In this document: piece by piece, positions 51,301 to 63,226 of the stretch
How the letters are laid out: each line of letters begins with the position of its first letter
Numbering within the stretch: the first letter of the stretch is position 1
NCBI GenBank assembly: GCA_963969595.1
Contig: OZ018409.1
Location: 29,649,282 to 29,713,281 of the forward strand
Source of the DNA: Neckera pumila
Lineage: Eukaryota; Streptophyta; Bryopsida; Hypnales; Neckeraceae
Reading direction: 5' to 3'
DNA: 64,000 nucleotides
Made by a program: the position numbers and the translations under genes
The notes under the pieces: model-generated
Told to the model about the DNA's origin: nothing
What the model saw: the letters and a program-made list of their open reading frames with translations, nothing else
Database searches by the model: none

Positions 51301-54300
51301 TTGGCAAAGCAACCTCAAATTGAATACAATGGCTTTTGTCCCGTCTGTTTCGTTAAAAACAATGGAATACTATGGAAAGGAGATCCAAATATGGGCATTG
51401 TTCAAACAGCAGACATGAAATTGTATTGCTTTGGTGATGAAGACTCACAATTTAGGTATTCACAAATTTTCAGAGAATTCTTCCTCATTTGCTCATGCAT
51501 CCATGTTGAGAGTATGTGCTCTACCTATGTGTTTAGAGTCTACCTCAGAGGAGGCATCAAGGGTAGCACTTGCTATCTTCTTCTATATGGTTTATTTTGA
51601 ATTATCCGTTACAAACTCTTCATTCACTTTGTTCATGATCCATGTGTTTTTAGTCTGTGTTTAAGAGTCTACCTCAAAAAGAGGCATCAAAGTTTGCACT
51701 TCCTAAGTAGCACCATTTGATTCAAACTATCCTTTACAGACTTATTATTCACTTTAGTTAGAAGTATGTGTTCTAAATTTGTGTCAGAGATTACTTCCGA
51801 AAGAAAATATCAAGGACGTGTAAAGGATGAGGTCCGTATGGTTGAATTAGTTGAATTATCCTCAAAAGACTCTTCATTCATGTTGATTTTCAGGCTAAAG
51901 TTCATTGTCTCTATTTGTGTTCTAAAATTAAGAGGATGCCATTTTCAAATAGGAACTTGCATCAAGGATTTTTACAATATTTTTATATTGTCTTAAGTTT
52001 GGATTGAACTGGCCAGGTTTTTGGAGGCACCATGCAAGTATGTTGTTGACGTGGTAAAGTTGGTACAAGAGATGCCCCAGTATGTTCACTTGCTGAATCT
52101 ACAAGATACACCTGCGTTTTGCTACCTCTCCATCCCAAAGGCATATTTCTCTTCTTGCATAATAATCTTTCGCTAAATTTTTTTTAAATGGGAGACAGCT
52201 TTAAATTCCTAGTGTGATATGTTTGTGATAAGAGGATACTGGAATGTAGAGTGGAACCCATTGTAGCACCAAAAATGAAGCATGTTGTAGCAAGTGCCTA
52301 TTGCTACATTGCACTTCAAGCTTCTTCATGTCCACATGTTTTTATTGGGGATGAAAATGGTCTCATGTATATGTGACAACGGATTTGATTGATCTTGTGA
52401 TAGGATTCAAATATAGTAAGATTAGAGTGAAGAAGAATAGGATCAAAATCAATCCAACTTTGGAATACTTGTTAGATGGACTATAGAATGTTGTAAGCTT
52501 AGTTTAGGTTGTAAAGTATTGTCATCTAAAAAATGTACTCTAAAACATTCATCGCAATTGACAATTCTTGATGGATTGTAGAATGTTGTAAGCTTAGTTT
52601 AGGTTGTAAAGTATTGTCATCTAAAAAATGTACTCTAAAACATTCATCGCAATTGACAATTCTTGATGGACATATTTTAATGCATGTAATGTATGAGAAT
52701 TTATAACAAGTGTTGGAACAGATTTTAGAGACAGAACTTGTAAATGGGATGGTGCCAAAGGACTATGGGACTCAAACAGATGTCCACCCATGGGTGTGTC
52801 GATGGGATAGAGAGAAGCTCCACCTACGGTACTCCCACCAAGATTTTCTTAAAAATAACCTATTCAATTGTGATCTATTAAGTTGCACTCAAAGGCTTTA
52901 TTTTGTATAAATAGATAATAGAGTTTGCTCCTACAAATTCTCGTGAATTTTCTCCTAGCCATTTGATTGTTTTAACACTTATATGAATTGCCATAAACCT
53001 AAACATGTTTTTTTGGAAGGCTAGTCTTTTAATCAGCTCAAAGTTGCTATATAAATCCTTAAAATTAGGTCCAATTTGTGCAAACTGAGAAGAAAGAATA
53101 GTTTTAGATATTTTTATATCTTAAGATTTCACTTTGCTATTAAAAGTTAGTACATGCTCTTCAACTTTCTAAGTTTGAATGTGCTTAACTAAATTGCAGG
53201 AAACTAGAGCTACAAAAGTTGAGGACACATTGTACGCAAACTGAAGTTAGTCATTTTCGATGCGAGAATGTTACACAGGTTGGAAATGAAATAAAATGGC
53301 TCACAATTTGGGTTCATAACATTAAATTGCAATGTAATATGAGAGGTTCTTAATTTTGAATTGGATTTCCAAATTGCATGGTGTTGCATAATTACTTGCA
53401 TGGTGTGCATGCCGTGCCCTTTTGGAAGAGTATTTGAGATTATTAAATGTGAAAGAAGAATGGAAGGGGCATATCATTCTCAAAGAACCTAGAATGAGTC
53501 CCTAGTGAAGCAACAATATAGGATTCTAGAAGGAAATGTAGGACCTTTGGGTTCCTTCTTTGGAATCTTCTTTATCAATGATGCATTGTTTAATCTTCAA
53601 TTCATGGACATTTTTTCTTGGAATTACTATTGGGAATGAATTGGTTTTGTTCAATTATACTATGGTTTAAAATGTTTGCAATGATTGACAGAAGATATCT
53701 TCATACTATATATATTTTAAATTAAGAATAAACATATGTTTAGAATTAGCATAGTCTACAGTAATTGCACTATAATAGTTTAGTTTGAAAGTATAAGAAA
53801 AAGAATATCTAATTATTGAGCGAGGTGGCAAACTATGAAGGAAGACCTCTAGGACTCACTGGAATCCTCATCTATTTGTTATTTAGTGCTATTATTTGGT
53901 GGTATAGTTTATGGAAGAAAATATAAGAACATATTATTTACCACTTCATATTTGGATTTAGAGACTCCAAATTAGCTACATGAGTGGGAAAAATACAAAA
54001 TTGGAGCAACTTTTTTTTTTCTTAGCCATGATGAAAAATTTGGAATTAATGAAACCTCTGCAATAAATGTTTGGATGCAATTTAGAGTTGGAATATTTGA
54101 TGTAGTTGTTTGCCAATTTTATAATATACAAAACTTTATTAGGCAAATCAAGCTATTTTTTTTTTGTAAATGGCTAAAGAAAAGTAGAATGATTTGTTGT
54201 TGTTAAATTCTTAATTAGCAAACAAAGACCAACAAGCTATACCTAAGTTACTTGAATTATTGATTTTAACAAATACATCCAAATTGTATAAATAAAATAA

Positions 54301-54556
54301 TATTATATCTTGTTTGTGATTTGGTGATGTTATAATTTGGTGTATGCAGACATATCCTCCCAAAGACAAATGGACCAATACAGGCATTTCCAGATTTACT
54401 AATATGGCTCGCCCAATCAAGGAGTTACACAACCTCCGAGGTCATTTGCATAATAAGATGTACATTGTCAAGTCTATCTATGAGCATACATCAATTTATA
54501 ATCCTTGGAAATTGATTGACCCCCCTAGTGAGTCCATCACTGAACCAAAATGTTGA
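45334..54556 (+). CDS. CFAP206: Cilia- and flagella-associated protein 206 (CFAP206/FAP206)
   Basis: CFAP206 docks radial spoke 2 on axonemal microtubules and is needed for normal flagellar beating. Exons: 45334-45576, 46213-46385, 46957-47062, 47542-47649, 48145-48413, 49011-49224, 49546-49686, 50222-50436, 51237-51455, 52017-52140, 52722-52828, 53200-53278 and 54350-54556; all phases fit, 734 residues (human about 622). Family marks: LESVFPKKG, LSKEEKMVQLQELAEVVMGV, RVFN; IEYNGFCPVCF, GDPNMGIVQ; KYVVDVVKLVQEMPQYVHLL; KDYGTQTDVHPWVCRW; LRTHCTQTEVSHFRCENVTQ; TYPPKDKWTNTGIS; LHNLRGHLH. Exon 1 (81 residues) has no clear match in animal CFAP206. The exon 10/11 junction is the weakest, because it needs a GC donor at 52141. 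In a plant this gene implies motile sperm. Confidence 0.88.
50775..51170. repeat. Dispersed repeat in a CFAP206 intron, related to 22485-22970
   Basis: In order and orientation it shares blocks with the segment in an APC2 intron (GAGTTTGTGATTTATAAAGG at about 51042-51061 is the best). Its edges are vague and no terminal repeats were found. Confidence 0.45.
52475..52664 (+). repeat. Tandem duplication, two 95-bp units, in a CFAP206 intron
   Basis: The units at 52475-52569 and 52570-52664 differ at only two positions near their starts (GATGGACTATAG versus GATGGATTGTAG), so the duplication is recent. It lies just before the proposed exon 11. Confidence 0.9.
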
Positions 54557-56576
54557 AGGATATTCAAGCATCATTTTTTTTTTTACCAGTACTAGAAAGA
54601 ATCTCAGATGGCATATACAACAATTCAAATATCACTTCCTTCAACTTGTACTGAAACAAATTTCATATGACAAGTACAACAGGCTTTGATTTAGATTCTA
54701 TCCTTCAAAATTGATTGAACCCTAGTGAATCCATCACTAAATCAAAATGTTGAGTGACATTCAAGCATCACTTCATGCAACTTGTACCAAGAACAAATCT
54801 CATATGACAAGTATGGTAGTATTAGATTTAAGCTCATACAAGTACAACATTAATATTTTTAGATTTAGGTTTAGATAAAAAGGTTAAAAGGGATGTAGTT
54901 ATACAACTCTTTTACATTTTGAGCTAATGTATACTTGTCTTGGATCCAAGGAAACCAATCATTGTATAGATTTGAAATATACTTGTTGAAGTATGTCATG
55001 TGGTAATTTTGTATCAATTTCAACATTTGTTTGTGAAAATGGTTTAAGTTAGAAATGTCATATTTGAAATTAATACAACAAAAAATGTCATTTTTCAACT
55101 TTTAAGTTTTGAGACCATACTAACTTTAGAACTTAAAGGTTCTAAAGGAGCAAAATACATTTAAACAAGCATATATTACTTCAATTTTCTAATAGTAATC
55201 TTTGAATTTATTATTATTCATGAATGCTTCAAATTTTACTTAATTGTAGACAAAATGGACCCTAAAGTAGTATACTCTACCTACTAATATCATCGTGAAT
55301 CTATGAGAAATTTATATTTTATATTTTATTTATTTTAAATATAAAAAATATTATTTTATATAAAATAGTGTCTATTGCAAAGGAAGAATGTGAGAGATTG
55401 AATGACAACCTTGTCTTGACTCTTCATAATAAATTCATTCCTAGTCTTTGTATTTGAATTGAGATAAGGTAGTTAAAAGAACTACACTAATTTCTCTATG
55501 TATATGACACATTTAGTATAGTCACATATGACAAGTATAACAATCTTAGACTTTTTAACTAGAATAAAAAAGGATGCAATCATGCAATTGTGAATATATG
55601 ATACATTTAGGTTAAAATTGCAACTAATTAGGTGCACCTACCTTGGATCCAAGGTGTACTTGCCCTCAATATGAGATATTGTGGTTGAAGGATTATACCA
55701 ATACCTTTAATTTGTCAAAATCACAATTAGATGTATTCAACTTGGATCCAAGTTGTACTAACCTTCGGTATGGTTGTTGAGATATTATTTTAGTACTTCA
55801 AATTCAATTTCAGCATTTTTGTGTCAAAATGGTTTAAGTTTTGAGAGGCTTTGTACCTTATAGGATTGACTTGTTTTTTAGTGCTCTAAAAAGAAAAAGC
55901 CTCAAGTTGCATTGTTTGCATACTTCATATATTTTATTATAATTTAAATATCAAATGGAACCCATTGCAAGGAAGTATTTGAGAATTTTTTTCTTATTGG
56001 GTGTTCATAATTTGTGACTAGTCTTCATAATTGAAATAAGATAAGGAAACTTAAAGAACTACACTAATTTATCTAATTTAATTTAGTATATGTGATTCTA
56101 ATTTTTCAAAGTGATTCTTTTAGTGATATATTTAAATTGGTGTTGGTTGAAATGTTATTGGATTATCCTAATTTGCCAAATCTAATCTTTGATTTTGGGT
56201 CTCTTGTTAATAGGATATATTTTTTATTTCTATGATTCTAATCCAAAACTTCTTGTGGCTACCTTAAGAACCTTTTGATGTACTTCTAATGATATTACAT
56301 TCAAGATCTCATTCCTATATCAATCTATCAAAAGTTGTTTCATTTTATGAGCCATTTTGCCATGTGCATTGACGATTCTTTTACCTTGCAAAACTTTTCC
56401 GTATTCATTTGCTTAGCATGGAATTACATGAGAAAGTGACATAACTTAGAATGTTGTTATGAAGTTGGACAATTCTTGTGCCATAAATTGTAGGCACTAC
56501 AATATGGGCTATCTTTGTGCTTAATGCCCTTAAATGTCAGAAACTTCCATTGCTCAAATCATTTCTACTATATATA
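54557..56576. other. AT-rich spacer downstream of CFAP206
   Basis: The start should hold the CFAP206 3' UTR. A loose direct repeat around 54515-54610 and 54715-54815 (phrases like CCTAGTGARTCCATCACT and TTCAAGCATCA) suggests a local duplication that includes the last coding bases. No other gene recognised. Confidence 0.4.
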
Positions 56577-56993
56577 TGGTAAAGGTACCTATAACCAGTG
56601 ACCCATACTCAACTTGTAAAATGCAATTATCTCCAATCAAGGCTAGAACAAATTTTGTGAAGTTTGGAATTTTTTTTTCTCCTTTTCAAGATAGAGACTA
56701 ATAAGTTCATGACACATGTCCAAAAGTAGTGAGCAAGAAAGTAGGAAGTAATGAATAGGAAAGTCATTCTTAATTGATTAGAATTGAAAGAGTCTAGACA
56801 TTGGCTATGGGTCCAGAGCACTTTTTGCCTTCCAAATTCATGGCAATTTCAATTCAAGTGATAAAATTACCAAATTTTTGCAATTCCCTTCATTTCTATT
56901 GTTGCGCCTCTAAAGATATTTGCTTTGCCTTGCACTACTCTAGACCATGCCCATAATTGCTTATTTGCTCGGTTATGGGTGCCTTTACCTTAA
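56577..56993. mobile_element. GGTAGAAGCACC-family MITE, copy 3 (417 bp)
   Basis: The left end TGGTAAAGGTACCTATAACC is inverted at the right end as GGTTATGGGTGCCTTTACC. The interior is alignable with copy 1 at 33505-33922. No coding capacity. Confidence 0.55.
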
Positions 56994-59236
56994 TTGTCGA
57001 AACGTATTTACAAATAGACAAAAAAAAAAAATTGCCTACCAACTAACCTCAATACATTTTTCAACCTAAAAAAATAAATATTGCAATGTGTAAGAAGCCT
57101 GACCTTTTTTTCCAACTGGCGCACTACAAAATTTTGACCTTGGAAAAAATCTAAAACTTAATATTTATTATAGATGATCTATTTTTCTTAAATAATTCAT
57201 TTAGGAATCAAAGATCTCCAATTGGTTAAAAAATGTTACAAAATATAAATTCACTAATCACAAAATAGTGAGCAAATTTTTATATGTATCTTTGAGTAGT
57301 TAGAAAAATAGTTTTTTTGTTTTTTAAGTTTGTAATAAAGAAGACAATGTTAAGCATCAAAATAGAGAGTACTTGTACAGTCAAAATTTCAAAATAATTT
57401 ATAGATTTGCTTCAAATGAATTTTGAATTTTTAACTTTAAAAAGTCACAAAAAATACATTTTCTATCTTATGGATTGAAATTTTCTATGATTGGTCAAAA
57501 TTGCAATTTCTATTAATTTGTGAAATAAGACATAAGATTTAGTAATGAGAATATCAACACTTTTTCCAAATTATTAAACCTTCTGATACTAGAAATTTTT
57601 TATAGTGTCAAATTTTTGTGCGTATCCTACTTGATATTTGAACTAACTCCACTTACATTAGAACAAAAAGACAAGAATAATGGATGGATTTTCCATAAAG
57701 ATCTAAAAAAAATACAAGGTTTGCCAAATTTGGGATGAAGTTTACTAAGTTATATAATTTTAGGGATGCAAGCATGTAATTGATTGATAGATGAGCAAAG
57801 TAGATGATTTCTCTAACCTACCCACATTCTAGGGTGCATGTTGTTTCACCAAGAAAAAAACATTAAAAAAGCATTGAACACCAAACAAATACTAAACATT
57901 TTGTGCAACTTTCCTTGTCATTTTTGTTTGATTGTAGTGATCTGAGTTTTGAATTCCAAAATAGACAGACAACCTTATCTAGGTTTTGTAGAAAAGAATG
58001 TTCATTCCACTCAAAAATGCTACTCGCAGTTGGACAACAACTATAAATTGACTCCAGAGGCATTTAGAGATTATGGTAGAAAGAAAAGGATCTTATCTTA
58101 TCTTTGGCTATTGATTGTTAGATATGTATCTCAACTAATATTCATCAAAGTGAATATTATTGGAACAAGGTTCCAGATGGCAACATCTTTGTTAGGTGGT
58201 ACATGCCAAAAAAGACTTGCTATTTGGTTTTTAATAGTACTTTTAAGGATAACTCTAGAAAAATATTAGAGTAGAAAATGTTACAACAACTCCAATCTAG
58301 TTAGAGAATACTGTTGTCTATCCAAATCTTGGGCTATTATTTTCAACCGCCTAGGAATTAAGATAAAAATCTACTTCTGATTTCAAATTTGATAAATCTA
58401 GGATTTTCTAAATTCTTTCTAGATCTTGGTTCTAAATACATTTGAATATCTTTAATTTGAACCTCTCTTCAATAACATTCTAGAATATTGTGTCCATTTG
58501 CCACAATATTATTGATTGGAATACACTTGTCTTACATTCAAACTATTTGACCTTTACTATGATTGTCTTCCAAGCAGTCACATTAACCCAAGAAGGCCCC
58601 CCTCCATGACCAAGGAAGTCACTAGAATACTTTGATTATTGAACCCATAGATATATTTTTTATTTAGTGCAGTCATTTATCTAACCTTTTAAATCCACAA
58701 CATTGTTACAATGCTAAATCCTAAACGTCTAAGGAATTTCCTCCCTCAAAAATCTCCTCCAAACTGTTGATTCTAATACAAAAGTACAATTTTTTTTTGG
58801 ATTAAAAAAAAATCTAACCATAGGATCTTGTTTAACTTACACTATCAAGTTAGTTAGTTTCAAATTTCAAAGACTTTGGTAGTACAAATATTGAGATCTC
58901 TTCAATGAAAGTTTAGTTTTTCAAATTTTTTTTTCCTCTAGACCGAATGACTTTGAGGGCTTATATCTCATATTTTCACAATATATTGAAGAATTTGTCT
59001 TTTTTGACCAAATGCAATTATAAATAATTGACATCATACATGCCATTATCACAAGGATTAGAGCAATAAAAGATTGTTTTCAAAGCATTGCAATCAAGCA
59101 AGGTAAGTTGGGAAAACAAAATTTTCACATGACCATGCCCATTCACTATTTGCTCCAACCAACGAGTCAATCATCCCACTTGCCCACTCATAGAAACTTG
59201 TCCTTGGGATGGCCTTTGATTGTCTAGGTTTTGCTT
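56994..59236. other. AT-rich spacer, no gene seen
   Basis: No domain-bearing frame, RNA gene or clear repeat was recognised. Confidence 0.4.
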
Positions 59237-59240
59237 TTAA

Positions 59241-59891
59241 CCCCTAAATGCCCAAGGCACCAAAATCTGGTGTTTGCAAAACTTTGAAGTTACATAAAAA
59301 CCTAATGAAGTTACTATTTTTAGTAGTTACTATTTTTAGATAGTTCTTCTTGAAGTCTAGTTTTAGCATCAAAATCCGATCTTGAAAATAAATGATCATA
59401 GTGATTTTTCTATTCAAGTTTTTGTACAAGGGTACCCATTGCAATCTTGACTTCCCATAGTGTTGAAGGCTCTTGGAAATGAGCCTCAAATACACTAGAT
59501 CTTGGAGAAAAAATCAAACTAGAAACTCATTTAAAAAAATTATAGAGTAGATTTTGAGAAGTCGTAAATTAATTGGGATTATATATATTATGCCCTTTAA
59601 CCTCATATTTTTTTGGTGACCAACATTTTAGATTTGACATGTGAAAAGAGGATTGAAAGACTTCAAATTACTTTTGCAGTTTTAACACCCTCATGATCAA
59701 ACATTATAATCTTTCAATCCATAAGTGATATTGTTGTGTTTTCTTTTCCTATGAGATCTCTAATATGTCCAATTTAAATTTGTACAGTTACAATTCAAAA
59801 AATATTGATACAACTTATCAAAATGTTGGAATTTTGTTCTATTTAGAGCAAATTCCAAGAAGCCCAAAACAAGCCTTGGGGGCATTAGGGG
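59241..59891. mobile_element. piggyBac-like non-autonomous element, copy B (651 bp)
   Basis: Perfect TTAA on both sides (59237-59240 and 59892-59895). The left end CCCCTAAATGCCCAAGGCAC is inverted at the right as GCCTTGGGGGCATTAGGGG. The interior is alignable with copy A at 390-949 at the other end of the window. No transposase frame. Confidence 0.65.
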
Positions 59892-60299
59892 TTAAGACAA
59901 TCCACAATGAGCATTTCCTGGAGTGTTTGAACTTGCAAAATCATCCAAGATGGGGTGTTTTTCCAAATCTAAATTTTTTTTGGCTATGGAAAGACAACTT
60001 GATGGACTACATGAGAAAAATACAAAATTTCCAAAATAGTATATTTTGGAACTCCAAGCAACCCTTGAAGTTGGAGAGCGTCCATAAAATGGTTAATTGA
60101 TAATTAGGGATAAAAAGAGCTAGGTTGTTGGAATTTTTTTGGAGTTTTTCCGGCTATTTTCCTTCAATTCCCAAATTGAACTGTTTTTTATATTGAATTT
60201 TTATTTATCATCCGTGGTATTTATTTAAAATCTAGGCGGGCGGCCATGTTCCCATACGGGTGGGAGATACTGTGTTGAGCACTTGAGCAGACGCGCGTT

Positions 60300-63226
60300 C
60301 GGAACGAGACAGGCCGACCCGACCCGGAGGAAGTGCACTTCGTCGTCTCCGTTTCTATCGTCGTCGTGCTTTGGCGACCCATGCTTCCTTCTTGCTGTTG
60401 TCTTCCGCGATTGCATCCCGCGGGTAACGTGGATCCGCTTCCCTTTTTCTTTGTGTTCAGGGATGCTTCGTTTTGACCAATTTGGACTGCAGACGGGTTC
60501 TCTTTCTTGGATTGCTGTCAACAGTTGCGCTGTGTTCATCTTTGCATTTGTCGGTTTCTTTTGTAGAGAATTCGAGTTTGTGATTAGGGTTTTGGGGTGG
60601 CAGTGTGGTTGTTGATGTACACCTCGCTTTGCACTTGGATGCAGTTTCACATGTTTTGTTCCAATCGATGATTAGGTTAATTCTTATTCATGAAACCCTA
60701 TTTTCGCCTCTGTTCACGTGACCCCAAAGTTTTGTGGTCTGACAGTGAAAGACAGCTGTGTATGCGTCGTTCAGAATTCTGGTTGCTTTTGGAACTCTAG
60801 TACGTGATGTTGAGCTATTTTGTTTATTCCGCTTGTCTGCCAATTCGCAGGTGTGTTGGGGCTGGCGAGATGAATTCGGGAGGGTCTGTAGTTGGTACGT
60901 CTTTACATCCTTGGATTTGTACTCTCGTTTTCATTGCTCTCGTGTTTCGTGGCCTGTGTTAAAAGATTGGATCCCTCAAGAGACTAACTTTGCCAGGACT
61001 GTTATATCGCATATGTGTCGAATCTTTTTCGCATTTCCAATTCCAGGTCCGTTTCTTTTGGGTGTGCAGTTCCGAGGAACTTTCGTCTTCTTGAGGAGCT
61101 TGAGAGGGGGGAGAAAGGCATTGGGGATGGAACTGTTAGTTATGGCATGGACGATGGGGACGATGTGTTTATGCGCTCTTGGACAGGCACCATCATTGGA
61201 CCGAATCATGTGAGTTGCAAGGGTAAATACAAATGATGTGGAGGTTTTTGAGGGAGGGAGCCTGTCGTTGATATTTTGAAAATTGTGTTGTGAGCGCTTT
61301 TGGAACTCAAATCTAGAGCCTGATTGTGGAAAATAGTAAAATGTCGAGCTGCGCAAGTGGTAGTTTTTCCCAAGCGGGCTTCAGATTTGCGTTTTCTAGC
61401 ATGGTCTGAATGAGGATGCTACGATCTTGGTCGATGAAAGCAGATGTTGGGAAACTAGTTGTGAGAATTGAAACTGGAGAGAAGAGAGTGGATACAGCTT
61501 ATAATCCAGCTCCTCTTCTCTTTGAGCGATAGCCTGATAGTTGTCGATTAGAAGGCCTGTTATTCAGGTTGTTGACTCGCGAATTGTTTTACTACCTAGT
61601 GTTGCAGCATTGTAGGTTTCCTAGCTGCTAGCTTGCTGTTGAGTTTATGCATATCACTGGATTGATTCTAACTCATAGACGACTGGTGCAGTCTGTGCAT
61701 GAGGGTCGCATCTACACTTTGAAATTGTTCTGTGATAAGGATTACCCTGAAAAACCTCCGTCAGTGAGATTCCATTCTCGAATCAACATGACACATGTCA
61801 ACTCGGACACAGGATTGGTAAGTCATTGTCTTGATTTTCAGCTACTTTACGATTCCCTATGTCGGCACGTTACATCTACAGTGACGGAAGAGAGTTTGAG
61901 TTGGACGTTACGCTCTTGAAAAATGAGCCTGGTTCTTAACATGAAATAAGCTTCATCTGTAGTGCAGCTGCAGTATGATAAGCCATTTAGTCTCTAGTGT
62001 CTAGTAGCTTTGTTGTGCCATTATGAATGGGGAGAACCCTGTTGTGCAACTTTTTTTTTTTGTATGAGGTACAGGATTCTATTTGCATGACTGTAGGCAT
62101 TTGAACATATCTAGGGGTGCTATATTTGGGAGATTTACGTAAAGCTATAGAGATTGTTGGTTATGATAAGAGCCAATTCTGTTGTGATTAAAATCTTATG
62201 CAATTCATCGGGGTAGGTTGTCGTCCAGTATGAAGGGACAGTAGGCAGCTCCATCTCTATTCAAATGTGAGTGGCCATAGTCATTTTGCCATGACGTGCA
62301 TACACCAGTTGGTAATTGGTCCAACCCTAATGTATGTTTACATGTCTAGCAATTGCTCAGGAGGGGCTAATATATGAGACGGTATCAATTTTTTGTAATG
62401 GTTTTAGTATCCTCTACTTTGGGATATTTATAATTCTGGCTTGAATCGATGCCTTTTTCAACAAGATGTCATGTTTTTCCGCTTGAAACTGATTCGTTCA
62501 TTCTCTCATGACTCAGGTTGATCCAAGATATTTCCCAATGCTTGCAAATTGGCGCCGCCAGTACACAATGGAGGGCATTTTGGTCGAGCTGAAGAAAGAG
62601 ATGGCCAGCCCAGCCAACCGGAAGTTACAACAACCCCCAGAAGGAAGCACGTATTGAAAATCATGACTTCGTTGAAACAGGTCAATGTTTCAACATAGGT
62701 CACACTTTTCGACCCTCAATGTTTCGACATCAGATTTTTACTGTGGATTAGTCTTTTTTTTTCCTTCAAGTTTCCATATAGGTAGTCGATTTTTAGAATT
62801 GCTTGTAAGACATGCATTATGCTGGAATAGTGTGGGTGTCATTGGGGCACGGCATAGACTATAACCTAGAGATTCCCTTCCTTCGGTCTACTGTGTCACT
62901 TCATTGGAGGATGGAATATCCCTCCCTGGTGGTATTCTTCGAGATACTGACATCTGACTAGCAAGGTCCCAATTATTTTCATGGGAGGATACGGAACCCC
63001 TGCCAGTAATGGGTAAAAATGTTACTTTGTCAGTTGAAGCCTAAGATGTTGTGACTTGTGAGGATTTTTCTTTTATGTTACGTGGTCTGATTGTTGTTGT
63101 AAGGTTGTTATAAAGGTGAGGATGGACATCATCATTCACCTGCAATTGAGTGCGTCTCCCTACCACAGTAAGTTACTCTGGAGCCCAGCTCTTATTGTTT
63201 CAGTGCCAATTCTTATACTGTAATAG
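60300..63226 (+). repeat. Inverted segmental duplication, right arm (contains UEV1 copy 2)
   Basis: It is the counterpart of 34040-36990 in the opposite orientation. Similarity starts near the AAGTGCACTTCGTCGTCTCC block (60331) or slightly before and ends near TTCAGTGCCAATTCTTATAC (about 63203-63222). Coding exons are almost identical, introns and flanks clearly diverged. Confidence 0.8.
60870..62657 (+). CDS. UEV1: Ubiquitin-conjugating enzyme E2 variant (UEV1/MMS2 type), copy 2
   Basis: This is the second intact copy of the UBC13 partner. Exons: 60870-60894, 61070-61209, 61692-61817 and 62517-62657; 143 residues. Splice sites and phases are the same as in copy 1, including the tiny 25-base first coding exon (MNSGGSVV). 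Blocks: [71 protein letters not shown]. The ATG is preceded by CAG/GTGTGTTGGGG (60848-60860) in both copies, which looks like the acceptor of a leader intron. Both genes keep full frames and good splice sites, so both may be active. Confidence 0.93.

Noticed and set aside
57949..58269. Open frame of 106 codons
   Set aside because: It has no recognisable domain, sits in AT-rich spacer and has no supporting splice or codon evidence.
390..59891. CCCTAAA / TTTAGGG strings suggest interstitial telomeric repeats
   Set aside because: Each occurs once at an element end next to TTAA, never in tandem, so they are transposon termini.
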